From NCBI RefSeq assembly GCF_022376445.1, contig NW_025954984.1, positions 62,001 through 126,000 on the forward strand: a stretch of 64,000 bases of DNA, read 5' to 3'. Positions 48,328 through 60,398 of the stretch are shown piece by piece. Below the pieces are notes generated by a model. It had not been told where the DNA came from. It saw nothing but the letters and a program-made list of their open reading frames with translations, and did not search any database. How positions within the stretch are numbered: position 1 is the first letter of the stretch; each line of letters begins with the position of its first letter. Made by a program: the position numbers and the translations under genes. The stretch is from Fomitopsis serialis. Lineage: Eukaryota; Basidiomycota; Agaricomycetes; Polyporales; Fomitopsidaceae.

Positions 48328-49760
48328 AACCCTGCCTTTGGCCCCGCCCAAATAAGAGAACTGACGGGGACATTTGTGCAGAAGTCAATTGAGGTATACT
48401 CGGTTCACGGTTCTTCGCGCTTTATCGATCGCTTAGATGATTTTCAGCTCACGCAATACTGGCACTTGCATATCGGAACACACGGAGAACCTGCACGGAT
48501 AGACGTAGTGGACGGATTGTCCAAAATGACTCTGGATGTCATAGGGCTTGCTGGTGAGGCTGGATTATATTAAGCCTCGTCGCCTTGATGGACATGCACG
48601 GTTTACATGCTAAACATCAGGATTCGACTACAACTTCAATTCCTTGAGCCCCGACGGCAAAGAAAATGAACTGAACGAAGCCTTCAATACGATATTTGGA
48701 TCCGGAACTAACGGCGCATCTCTACTCAAGTTTTGCAGACTGCTATTTTCCCCCTTAGTAGCCGGTACCTGGAGCAAAAGAAGTCAACAAGGCGCGCAAG
48801 ATCATGCGCAGAATCGGCATGCACCTCGTTCGTCAAAAGAAAGACGACATTCTAATGAACCCTGGGCTCAACAAGCACAGTGGACTCGGTCAACGTGACC
48901 TACTCACCCTCCTCATCAAGGGCAACATGGACCCGAACATTCCGGAGAGTCAGAGGCTATCTGACGAGGTTATCCTGGCGCGTAAGTCGACGTTGAGTGT
49001 ATTCAGCAGATTAGGTGCTAACCAAATTCAAGAGATACCTACGTGAGTGTTTGGGCGGTTCAACTTTACGCCTGAGATGTCACACAAGAAACAGTTTTCT
49101 GGTTGCAGGTCATGAGACCACGAGCAACGCAGTGGCCTGGGCCCTGTACGCACTCAGCATCGAGCACAGCATGCAGACGAAGCTACGCGAAGAGTGTCTC
49201 ACTCTGTCTACCGACGATCCGTCTATGGATGAACTCACCAAGCTTCCGTACCTCGAAGCCGTCGTTCGCGAAACACTCCGTCTCCATCCTCCCCTCAACA
49301 ACACCTCGAGAGAAGCGACGAACGATGATATCATACCGCTCAGTAAACCTTACATCGACGTACGCGGGAACGTTCACGATCATGTGAAGTACGTGACGTC
49401 TGTACCTATAGATGGGCGTCGTCTGTACTGATCTCGGCCTAGAATTGATAAGGGAACCATGATACAGATCCCAATACTGGCCGTTAATCGTTCGAAGGTC
49501 ATATGGGGAGAGGATGCACTGGAATTCAGGTACGTGTCGCTGTTCGGGATTATTTGCAACATCGTGGTTGACGGTATTATTTCTCTAGACCAGAGCGTTG
49601 GGACAATGTGCCTGAGGCGGCTCAGAAAGTTCCCGGAACGTGGGGGAACATGATGACCTTCCTTGGAGGCCCAAGAGCCTGCATAGGCTATCGGTTCTCT
49701 CTCGTGGAGTGAGTTTGTTGTTCCGTCGAGAGGAGCCTGCGTTTAATACTCTGCGGCATA

Positions 49761-49825
49761 CAGTCATCTACCCCCTGGTGAGTCGCTACCCCCTGGTGGG
49801 TCGACTGCCTATCGCGGGTGATAAG
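49761..49825 (+). repeat. Left terminal inverted repeat of the MITE
   Basis: 65 bases starting CAGTCATCTACCCC; perfectly inverted at 50254-50318. Confidence 0.93.
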
Positions 49826-50253
49826 GATAAATCGGGAAACTTAGACGCTCGGAGATCGCTGCTTATCTCAAGCCCGACGTGATGTTCGTGGCCCACCGTT
49901 GGCGGGGCTAGTAATGTAAACGGACTCGTCTACAAGCATGTATAGTTCAGGCAATTGTCCATATATAGTGGTGTATCAATCATATGAATAGCCTGTTGAG
50001 ACTGCACCAGTACAGCAAAAACCAAAGTTGCGATGTCGGCCAGCTTCAAGATTGCACAACTCTCTACCAACGACTATGGGACTGAATCCATATGTGTGTA
50101 TATTGTACCCTACAGCATTTTCGTGTACAGTACATTCATTGTAGTCAATGTACACTAATTTCTCGTTGCCCTGCAAGCAATGCAGACTCTACGCCCGTAG
50201 ACGCGCCCCTCGTTATCTCAGTATAGATAAGATGGGAATTACCAAATCGGGCT

Positions 50254-50318
50254 CTTATCACCCGCGATAGGCAGTCGACCCACCAGGGGGTAGCGACTCA
50301 CCAGGGGGTAGATGACTG
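50254..50318 (-). repeat. Right terminal inverted repeat of the MITE
   Basis: Reverse complement of 49761-49825, ending GGGGTAGATGACTG next to the TA duplication. Confidence 0.93.
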
Positions 50319-50496
50319 TACGTTTAGGATGAAAGCGCTGATCTTCACGCTCATTCGGGCGTTCGAATTCGAGCTGGCCGTTCCCCAAGAGGACGTGGTG
50401 AGGCAGAACGCAGCCGTCCAGCGGCCGATCCTTCGCAACGCGATGGACAAGGGTAGCCAGCTTCCGATGCTTGTGAGACCTTACCAGAAGACGTGA

Positions 50497-51323
50497 TTGG
50501 TTCAAGCTGAGCCAGGTTACCTCGGAGTTGGCGACTTCTTACTACAGCCCCATACCTTACTGCTCCGAGTACACGCTGTTCGAACTAACATCGCCTTTTG
50601 AAAGTGTGCCGAGGAAGATTTCCTTCCAGTAGAAACTAACTTCCGTCCGCTGCCTCTTCGTGCTTTTAGTCAACATATTCGATGTCGTTCTTGAGTCAAT
50701 AGTCCGCACTCCTCCCAGTCCGTACGTCATCGCCGCATGCCAGTTGCCGCGTACCATCATCATATAGTACGTGCATACGTACGTCTCGAATGCTGCAAGC
50801 TCCGCTGGCATGAGTCTCAGCGACGCCCGGCGGGTGCTTCCCGTCTCTGGATTCAGGGCCTTCTCAGCCTCACCTGCGCAGCCGCACTGACAGCTGTAGG
50901 CTACAGGATACAGAATCCGCCGGCGCGAGCAGCCTTTGTCTTTGTGAGCTAACTAGTTCATTTCCTGGACACCTTGTCCGCCACACAGTGACGTGTGCGA
51001 GTGCGATCCCGCTGAGTTCTCACTGCTAGTGGCGGTATGAGCCTGAGGGCGCATATCTTGGTACAGACTGCTGGGCTGCCTGTCCTGCGCAGTCCCATGG
51101 TTCAATGCATTCATCGTTCACCCGGACGGTGCACCGCCTCGACAAGGTTCGCGTCGCTGTACGCCGCACAATCAGCGGATACGACCGGATATATGAGATG
51201 ATTGGACCCGCTATTGAATGCACGCCGCAGTAGGGGGTTCCAGAATATAATGTGCACGAGGTTCTGCTTCGATGCGCGTATTCAAGCCGCCGCTCCCATT
51301 TCTCGATAAGCCGTCCTCCCCAG
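50497..51323. other. Intergenic stretch upstream of the stand-alone acyltransferase
   Basis: About 0.8 kb. No KS-domain remnant of a PKS could be recognised here, so the acyltransferase gene below is not simply the tail of a longer PKS pseudogene in view. It should contain the promoter of that gene. Confidence 0.5.
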
Positions 51324-52836
51324 ATGCCAGACGGCGGATCCGCACCCACTGTGATCGTTGAGACCACCCCGACCGCGCACCGCGATGTTCTCAAGGAACC
51401 AACCACGCAGCTCCCGCCCAAACCAGCACACGCCGCTGAACCTGTTGCTGTCGTCCTGGGACTGTCTGGCGACAGCGCTGAAGCCGTGGAGGAACTACGC
51501 GAGCACCACATTCGCGCTTTGACCGACGACACCCGGACGTCCCTCGTCGACCTTGCGTATTCGTCCACTGCGGCGTGCGGTGGAGCCACGCCGGCGAAGT
51601 ACCGCTTGGCGGTGTCCGGCAGGTCGAGGGAGGAGCTCGCGGAGAAGCTGCGCGCGGCGTCGGTCGTGCCAGGCGTCGGCGAGAGCCCGCGGAAGGTCGC
51701 GTTCCTCTTCTCTGGGCAGGGCGGCCAGTCGTTCGGGATGGGCGCGGCGCTGTACAGAGCGGTGCCTACCTTCCGACAGGCGATTGATGAATGCCAGGAG
51801 AAGCTCGTCTCTTGGGGGTTCGAAGAGATGCTGCCTTTCATTCAAGGCGTATCGCAGGATGACGAGAGCGGACGGACGTTGGAGGCGGAGCACACTGCGC
51901 TCTTCTCGCTGGAGTACGCTCTTGCGCGTATGTGGACGGTGTGGGGCGTCGTGCCTGATGCAGTCTTGGGCCACAGGTGGGCATGCACAGGATAGTGGCA
52001 TGTCATTTGGCCTGATCTTGAACAAGTCTAGGGGAGTATGTTGCGTTCGTCTGCTCGGGCGTCATCAGGTTGGACGATGGCCTCCGATTGATCTGGCAGA
52101 GAGCCAAGCTTACGAGGGAGCGATGTATGCGAGGGTCGTCAGGGATGCTCGTTTTCATGGGCGAACCTAGCGTGATTGAGGATATGATACGCGATGATCC
52201 GTACTATGATAAGTTGTCCATCGCATGCCACAACAGGTGAGCTCGTCGCGGAGTGTAAGGGCACGTTGTGACTGACCGCCGGTTAGCGAGACGAACGGCA
52301 TCGTTGGTGGCGACATGGAACAACTGAAGCTCCTCGTCAAGATCTGCGAACAGAGGGGATGGTGGCACCGCTTGCTTGCTGTCCCCTACGCCTTCCATAC
52401 GGCGTGCATGGAACCGATCCTCGACGACATGCTGAAGCTGGGCGAGACCATAACGCTCTCCTCACCCACCGTCCCCGTCGCCGCTGCCGTACATGGCGTC
52501 GTCGTGGAGGCGGGCGACCAGTCGATCTTCAAGTCCGACTATTTCGCGCACCACGCCCGGCGCCCTGTGCTCTTCCAGGAGTGCATCTACGCGATAGCCG
52601 CGCGGGACGCTGAGCTGGCCTCTGAGGGTGTTTGGCTGGAGGTAGGCCCGCACACTACGATCCTGCCACTGCTCCGGATGCATCGGGCCGTGGGGGAGGA
52701 GTGTGTGCAGGTCGGCAGCATGCGCAGAGGGGAGGTGGACGAGGAAGTTCTGTGCCAGACGCTCGCACGGCTGTACTGTGCGGGTGCGCCGGCGAATTGG
52801 CGCATTATTTTCCAGGAGTTGGCTGTTCGGAAATGA
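51324..52836 (+). CDS. Stand-alone malonyl-CoA:ACP transacylase derived from a non-reducing PKS
   Basis: Three exons (51324-51976, 52027-52236, 52287-52836) join in phase to 470 residues, with no frame break. An in-frame ATG at 51252 would add 24 residues. The protein is only the KS-AT linker (VAVVLGLSGDSAEAVEELRE) and the complete AT domain of an [25 protein letters not shown], the nucleophile motif GHSLGEY, the arginine in WQRAKLTRE, the catalytic histidine in PYAFHTACMEP and the end GPHTTILPLLR. No KS, ACP or TE is attached. Both intron positions and phases equal those in the AT region of the neighbouring PKS, and the middle exon is 210 nt in both. That exon is 42 of 70 residues identical by my alignment. 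It may act in trans on the PKS or be a decaying partial duplicate; the intact frame and active site favour function. Confidence 0.85.
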
Positions 52837-53644
52837 TACCGTATTGGAACGTTCCTCCGTGTGTAACGGCTCGTAGGAATAGTACTTGCCAAAGGCTCGA
52901 TGACGACGTGGACGCTTCCAAAGTCGGCTCATGCACATGATCAAATTTGGCAGCGGATGGTCGTCAGATCTATGCCCGATCTACGATCGAGCGTTCTTCC
53001 TGACAGGCACTGAACCAACACCGAACTGACGGCCCCGGGCGTCGAAAGCCACCAGCTGAACGTTAGATACGCGGCCCGCAAACAGCTCTACGCCCCTCAC
53101 CCTTTTGCTGCAGTACACCCCCGTCCTCCTCACGACTCGGATGTCTCATTCTGCAACGTCGGGGCCGCACTGGCAGGCATTGCCAAGAGTCGGATTCAAC
53201 ACGGCGGCCGGCACGCACTGAGCGACGTGGCGAGAAATCCGACTATGGTATCGCGGACTTCGTGTGACGTCGATGAATCCTACAGTTTTCTCTGTAGTGC
53301 AGGTGTCCCACAGAGCACCGTGAAGAAGATTCTTGGCGCAGTATCGGGCCGTGCACAATGCGGTTGGTGTCGCTGGTCTTCCACCAGGAATGGGTAAGCG
53401 GGCCATCCATAGTCTCTTGCCGACCTCCCGGATTCCTGCAGACAGTTCTACTTCTTTGCATGTCCTCATCGCAAACATATATTGGCAGCCGCTCGCCGTT
53501 GGTACTCTCGGCGAGACAACGAGCGACCACCTGCCAAACGTTGCCCACCGCTGGCTCTACGTGTACAGCGGACAACTGTGAGTGATGTGCGCCCTCCGGA
53601 AAACACACAATGCTTGACAGAATGAGCACTCCACAGAGGTATCT
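52837..53644. other. Spacer/promoter of the PKS gene
   Basis: About 0.8 kb between the stand-alone AT and the PKS start. Short frames on both strands have no recognisable content, and no KS or SAT remnant was seen. Confidence 0.5.
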
Positions 53645-56600
53645 ATGTCAAGGTCGGCCCCGCATCCAGTTGATGAACCGCTCGCGAGCGGGGATACATA
53701 TGTCTTGGGCGGGCAAGGCACGACGGCGACCTTTTCTGCTCAGAGCGTGGCAACAGCTCTGCGGGATGCGGAGCGACCTCTCGGGGAAATTCTCCTTTCA
53801 GCTTGTCATGTCGCCTTCCTCGACCAACTCGCCTCGCTCTCTCCGCACGAGCTGACGCAGTGCAGATTGGACCCCGCGCGGTTGCAGAGTGCTTCCACCT
53901 TGCTCGGCGTTCCCTCTGACCTGCAAACGCACCCTGTTCTCGTCAATATCAATTTGTATCTGACCCAGCTGCTGCGTTTCGTCGCCAACACCTCCGACTT
54001 TGCTTGTCGTCCAACCAATCTGCATGCGTCCGTAGTTCTCGGATTTTCCACAGGTCAACTCGCCGCCTCAGTAATTGCCGCTTCTACCAGTGCCCCTACC
54101 TTCCTTCTTCATGCTGTCGAAGTGCTCCGTTTCGCCTTCTGGCTGGGATACAACATGTGCTATCTCTCTCCCGACGGCCACTCCCTGGACGGGGATGCGT
54201 CTCCTTGGAGCGTAGTCTTGCTTGGCTGTTCCCGGAACGAGGCTGCAGATGCTGTTTCAGCGTTCAACAACTCCCACGTAAGTGTTACAACACTCGGCAC
54301 TCGGGTGTCACTATTTGCTCAACTGCATACAGCCGGACGGCCCTCTCGTCTACCTCACTGCTGTGACGAACGAGCGATGCGTCACCGTCTCTGGTCGACC
54401 GGAAGCCGTCGCCGAATTCGAAGCGACACGCAAGCCGTCCACCGCATCTACTTCGCATTTCGCCCAGATATACGCCCTATACCACGCACCCGCCCTTCGC
54501 TCAACGAAAGCGCGTGTCCTCGCCGACCTGCAAAGACGGAACATCAGGTTTCCGACCTACGGGGATCTCAAGCGAAGCCTGCGTTCGTCCATTGACGGCA
54601 GCGTCATCGATTCGCAGCACCACCGCCCGGACTCGACGCTCGTAGAGGACATCCTCGACATGCTCCTCCTGCACCCCGTCAACTTCGACGAGGTTGTGGA
54701 TAGTCTACGTACTGATCTGGCTGGCGACGACGTTCGTTCGGTCCGATTGGTCAACCTCGGGCCAGGCACGGGTCTCTGGCGGAGTACGATGCGTACGCTG
54801 GAGGGCCGCAGTTTGTCGGTCGAGGGGGTCGACTGGTCGTCTGCCTCCGTATCCGAGGCTGCGTGCGCCCCGATGCGTATTACCTGCCCCGAGAGGCAGC
54901 CTCAGAAGGAGCCCATCGCTATTGTCGGAATGGCGGTCAACTTCCCTGGTGCTCCGAATGTTGCTGAGCTGTGGAGGGTACTCGAGGAAGGGATCAACAC
55001 TGTCAGCGAGGTACGCATATATCCACACACCTACGAGTGTGAACCGCTCTGATATGATTGGTGCAGATACCTGCGGACCGCTTCGACGTCGCCGACTACA
55101 TGCACGACTCGGATGGATCTGGGCGAACCATGCAGTCGGCCCACGGGAACTTCCTCGAAGACGCCGACGTCTTCGACAACGCGTTTTTTCGCGTGAGTCC
55201 TCGCGAGGCCCGCAGCATGGACCCTCAGCAGCGCGTTTTGCTGCACGTCGCGTACCATGCGCTCGAGGACGCAGGGTACGTCCCGAATGCCACCCCGTGT
55301 TTCGACCCCGAGACGTTTGCGGTACACGTCGGCGTCGCTACGAATGACTACGTGCACAATCTGAGGGACGACATGGACGTCTACTACAGTACTGGTATGT
55401 GGACACATGCGCATATATACATGGATGTGCCGCTGAGAACGGGTGTGTAGGCACGCTGCAGGCGTTTCTGAGCGGCAAGATCTCGTATGCTTTTGGGTTT
55501 GGTGGCCCTTCCATGGTCGTCGACACAGCCTGTTCTTCCGCCGTCGTTGCCATATACCAGGCCTGCCGTTCCCTGCAAGCAGGTGACTGCAATGCCGCTC
55601 TTGCTGGTGGCGTCAACATCATCACCAGCCCCGACGTGAGTGCGTTCGTACTTCATCGTGTCCTCTCGGCAACTCATCGTTGACAACTACACAGATGCAC
55701 ATTGGCCTCGATCGCGCCCACTTCCTCAGCCCCACAGGCCAGTGCCGTCCCTGGGACGCCTCCGCAGACGGCTACTGCCGCGCGGAGGGCTGCGGCATGT
55801 TCGTCCTCAAGCGGCTCTCGGACGCGCTCGCCGAGCACGACCGCGTCCTCGGCGTCATCCGCGCCGTCGAGGTCAACCAGTCCGGGACCGCCGACTCGAT
55901 CACGCACCCGCACGTCGCGACGCAGGCGCGGCTCTTCCGGAAGGTCCTGCAGTCCGCGGGCGTGCGCCCGGCGGATGTGAGCGTGGTGGAGGCGCATGGG
56001 ACGGGGACGCAGGCGGGGGACCCTGCGGAGGTCGAGGCTCTGCGCGAGGTGTTTGGGGGAGACGGGGAGAGGGAGGGGGTGCTGCGTGTCACGTCGGTGA
56101 AGGCGAACATTGGGCATGCGGAGGCGGCCTCGGGGGCGGCGAGCCTCGCGAAGCTTGTGTTGATGATGCGCCATGGGACGATTCCGCAGACGATCTCGTT
56201 GAAGACGCTCAACCCGAGGATCGCCCCATTGGAGAAGGACGGGCTCTGCATCGATACGGAGGCTTGCGAGTGGAGCCCGCCGGCAGAGGTCGGCAAGCGC
56301 GTGGCGTTGTTGAACAACTTCGGGGCTGCTGGGTCGAATGCGGCGTTGGTACTCGAGGAGCCACCCGTCTTCCCAGTGTCTGTCCCTGATACAGGGCGCT
56401 GTCCAGTCGTCCTTGGTTTGTCCTGCGATAGTCTCGAAGCCCTCGAAAAGCTGCGCCAGCGATATCTCGAAAAGCTGAGCGATCAACCGCTTGATCATGC
56501 GTCACTCGTCGACTTCGCGTATACCGCCACGGCGCGTAGGCGGCTGCACAGATACCGCCTGGCTGTCTCTGGCAAGTCGAAGCAAGAGCTTGGTAGCAAT

Positions 56601-59600
56601 CTGCGGACAGCTCCCGTCGTTCAGGTCGGTGAATGCACGAGGAAGGTCATATTCCTGTTCTCTGGGCAAGGCGGCCAGTATCATGACATGGGCTCGGGGT
56701 TGTATGAGGTCGTTCCCAGTTTTCGACGTGCGGTGGATTTGTGCGACGAGAAATTGGTTGCGTGGGGCTATCAAGGCGTGTTGAATTTGATCAAGGGAGT
56801 GCACGCAGGGGAAGATGACGGTCTCGATGCGAGCCAGAGCCTGGAGACGTCACACTGCGCTTTGTTCGTCCTAGAATACGCGTTGGCGAGCATGTGGCAG
56901 TCTTGGGGACTACGGCCTGATGCCGTCGTTGGCCATAGGTATTTGACCCATTGTAAATTGCTGTCTTCATTCTGACCAGCCGATACCTTCCACAGCCTTG
57001 GAGAATACGCCGCGTTGGTCTGTGCGGAAGTCATCAGCCTTGACGATGCTCTGCGACTCGTCGCTCAAAGGGCAAGACTGACGAGCGAGCGCTGTCCGCG
57101 CGGCACTTCCGGGATGCTTGCTGTCAGAACAGATCCGAGCCTCGTTGTAGAGATGCTGAAGCAAGACGCGGCTTACGCAGGGCTCTCAATTGCGTGCCAC
57201 AACAGGTGAGGTACGCCGGTATACGTAGCCATAACTGGCTCTGATCATAGCCTTTGCTTGGTAGCAATGTGGATTGTGTCGTTGGCGGCGTTTCGACGCA
57301 ATTGGAACATCTCGAGGAAGCCTGTCGACGCTCTGGACACTTGTGTCGACGCCTCGATGTGCAATACGCATATCACACGCCGACCATGGACCCGATCGTA
57401 GACGAGCTCCGGTCTCTTGGCCAGAACGTAGAGTTACTAGCTCTGAAGATCCCATTGGCGTCCACAGTACTTGGTGCTGTCGTGCCCGTGGGCGACGGTG
57501 GCCTATCCATGATCACCACAGACCACTTCGCGAAGCACTGCAGAGAACCGGTACTATTCCGCCAGAGTATCCAGGCACTCTTCGATCGCGACGCGGACGC
57601 CAGAGAAGCTGCGTGGCTGGAGATCGGTCCTCACCCGACGACGTCTCCTCTTCTTCGTGGAAACGGCGTGAGCACAGACGGAGTGCTCATGACCACTTTG
57701 CGCAAGGGCCAAGTGGACGAAGAATCTGTTTGTGGCGTACTCACGCAAATGTATCGCGCCGGAATCGAGATCAACTGGTGCAGCGTCTTTGCAGATCTTG
57801 CACCGGGTGCGAAGCTCACAGACATACCATCATATCCCTTAGCCAAAACCCGGTTCTGGGTACCCTACACAGAGATTAAAGGCTTGAGATCTTCTGGACA
57901 TCACCGCAAATCGCCGTCGACCTCCTCGAACAACAGCGTGGTCGGCGGATGTATTCATTGGCCAGCGACAAATAGCGACCTACCGGCCGTATTCGACGTT
58001 GATATCGCGAGACTATCGCATCTCATAACTGGCCACCAAGTAGTAGGATCTCCACTCTGCCCTGCGTCTGTCTACCAGGAGCTCGTTCTCGCTGCCAGTC
58101 ACGCATGGTGCGAGAGGGTGGGACTTCCTCCCTTCGCTTCTTCACTCGTGATGACCGAGATTGCATATGAAGCGCCTCTAGTTTACTCTCCTCGCCATCC
58201 TGGGACCGTTCGAATCGAAGTCGCCACGAAGGGTGCCGCAGGCGGCTTCGATGCCAGCTTCGTCATCCGCTCCGGGAGCTCACGCACGCAGGGACCATGG
58301 CAAGTACACTGCACTGGGAATGTACGCGCAGAGCTGCGTGATTCCGTCGAAGAGCATCTTTCGGGCTTCCGGGATAAGATCCAGGGTTGTGTCAAGTCCC
58401 TCCAGACTGGTGCTCGGGACACTCGGATGTTGTATGCCTCCACCATCTATGACGAGACGTTCTCGTGTGTTGTCGACTACTCCGACGCTTTCCGAACCAT
58501 CAAGGTCATCACGTTACGATGCGACGGCGTCGATGCATATGCACTGGCACAATCACCGGCGTCAGACTCCGGACAGTACGTCGTCCACCCGGTTTTCATG
58601 GACACGCTACTACATGCAGCAGGCTTCCTGCTGAACCTCGAATCTGACGACGACGGCTACATCTTCGTTTGCAGTCACGTTCAGACCGTCACTGTGCTCC
58701 CTGACTGCGTCCGCCCCTCTGCTATGTTCGGAGTGTACTGTCAAGTCGGCTACCTCTCACAGACGATGGCCATCGCCGATGCTTATGCCATTGACCTGGA
58801 AAGAGGCACAGGACAAGTGTTCGCGCATATGGGCAAGATACAGTTTCGGAGACTATCGAGGTCTGGCTTCAAAGCGATCCTCTCGATGAGCACCCACGAC
58901 ACCTCGAAGCGTCTTACCCCATCCCTCGGTTCCGATAAAATCGACACGCCGGCACCGCTTGTTTCGCCTAGAGATCGCATTACCAGGCTGGTTACGGAAA
59001 TGTGTGGTATCTCCGTCGACCATGTCACCCTTGAATCACGACTCGACCACCTCGGAGTGGACTCCTTGATGAGTATCGAATTGACCGGTCGCCTGAATGA
59101 TGCTTATCCTTCCTTGAGCATGAGCGCGCGCGCCCTGGGTGTCCTCGAGCGAGTCAAGGACCTGATCGACTTCATCGAGCAACATCTAAGTGGACAGGCG
59201 AATGTAGGACATGACTTCGGGCTATCTGGTGACAAGCCGCGAGGACGCGACCCGTTCACGGCCCAGATCACCGTGGAATCTGTGCGGGGCGTGCTCTCAG
59301 GCATCTTGGACATACCAGCAGAGCGGCTGGCCGACGACGAACATCTGGACCGCCTCGGACTCGATTCATTGTCATCCATAGAAGCTCGCCATTCCTTCAG
59401 CTCCACATTTTATCTCCAGGTCCCGCAGGATATCTTTACCAGATGTAAAACCGTCAAGGAACTAGCCGTCGCGCTCGCGAAGCATGCAGCTAGCTCCAGC
59501 CCGTCTCCAGATCCCGCTACGAGCTTGCAGGTGCGAACGAACCCAATGTTGTTGCAGGACGGCAAGGACCAGACAGAGACGCCTTTGGTCCTGATTCATG

Positions 59601-60398
59601 ATGGGAGCGGAATGGTACATCCTTACATGCGCTTGGATGACCTGGGTCGGCGCGTGTGGGGCATACACAACCCCAAGGTGCCTTCAGGAGAGGGGTGGAA
59701 AGGTGGGATCCTGGAGATCGCCGCGCATTATGCAGAGCTCGTCCGGACGACTCTGGGAGAAGGGTGCCCTTGCCTACTAGGAGGTGAGCTTCGCTCTGGA
59801 TTCCGTGCATCAAGTTCTAACGCGCCTCGACACAGGGTGGTCCTTTGGCGGAGTCGTGGCATTCGAAGTGGCTCGCATGCTCGTCGCCAGCGGGAGCCGC
59901 GTGGACGGTCTGCTCCTGATCGACTCCCCGCACCCGCGGATGGGCTGCGCGCTCCCGGACGCGGTCATCGACGCGGTCGTCAGCGCGAAAGTGGCGAACC
60001 CGAGACACGCAGAGCTCGTGCGTCTGCAGATGCGGCACGCCTCGAGGGCGTTGGCGCACTACGACCCTGCGCGGTCTCCGGCATGCCATGTCAGACTACC
60101 CAAGGCTGTCATGCTGCGATCGCAAGAGGCATACGTCGGCGACGTGGAGGGGCGCGCGACCGCTGCATTCCTGACCGACAGACGGGAGCCTGCCAAGTCG
60201 GTTGAGGGGTGGGAGAAAGTGCTGGGCGCGGTGGTCCCTGTCGTCGACATTCCGGGGAACCACTTCCAGCCTTTCGATCCTGAGAATGTGCGTACCGCGG
60301 CGGAGTGTTCGAGTTCGGAAATGCTGACCTTACCACAGGTAGCAATCGTCTCAGAGAAAATGCGACAGGCTTTGAGCATGCTAGATGAACAACCGTGA
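53645..60398 (+). CDS. Non-reducing polyketide synthase, SAT-KS-AT-PT-ACP-ACP-TE (orsellinic-acid-synthase type)
   Basis: Eight exons: 53645-54277, 54333-55010, 55067-55394, 55451-55635, 55695-56938, 56996-57205, 57265-59783 and 59836-60398. They give 2119 residues in phase. Domains in order: SAT (about 1-370) with LGFSTGQLA and LYHAPAL; KS (about 410-800) with the active cysteine in [17 protein letters not shown] and [14 protein letters not shown] with [19 protein letters not shown] and [10 protein letters not shown]; product template with the histidine in [18 protein letters not shown] and the aspartate in [14 protein letters not shown]; two ACPs with LGVDSLMS and LGLDSLSS phosphopantetheine serines; thioesterase with GWSFGG and the histidine in GNHFQPF. 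This order is that of basidiomycete orsellinic acid synthases, which make a tetraketide from acetyl- and malonyl-CoA. The actual product is an inference. The SAT nucleophile position is Ser rather than the usual Cys. Confidence 0.95.

Larger units (their letters stand above)
49761..50318. mobile_element. 558-bp MITE with 65-bp perfect terminal inverted repeats and TA target duplication
   Basis: The left end 49761-49825 is the exact reverse complement of the right end 50254-50318 (65 of 65 bases by eye). The element is flanked by TA on both sides (49759-49760 and 50319-50320), as for Tc1/mariner-type insertion. Each repeat contains a tandem motif, CTACCCCCTGGTG followed by RGTCG, twice. The 428-base interior has no transposase-like frame, so it is non-autonomous. 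Removing it together with one TA restores a P450 intron of about 60 bases. Confidence 0.93.
48328..50496 (+). pseudogene. Cytochrome P450, 5' truncated, intron carrying a MITE
   Basis: Readable exons: 48328-48393, 48448-48553, from 48621 to 48981 with two one-base phase steps (about 48730 and 48770), 49033-49042 (10 nt), 49095-49388, 49443-49529, 49589-49708 and 50328-50496. The protein starts abruptly at [20 protein letters not shown], so roughly the first 130-150 residues of a normal P450 are missing. Present are the I helix AGHETTS, the ExxR motif (ETLRLHPPL), the PERW motif and the heme loop [10 protein letters not shown]. The last exon is [14 protein letters not shown] to a stop at 50496. 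The final intron (49709-50327) is about 620 bases because a MITE sits in it. Its place next to the PKS genes suggests a former tailoring oxidase; with no N-terminus it is probably not functional. Confidence 0.8.

Noticed and set aside
49826..50253. Possible transposase inside the MITE
   Set aside because: The interior has no open frame with a DDE/D-like pattern; the element is too short and non-coding.
55640..56498. Long Arg/Gly-rich frames on both strands inside the PKS KS domain
   Set aside because: Shadows of the GC-rich PKS exon; the true frame carries all KS motifs.
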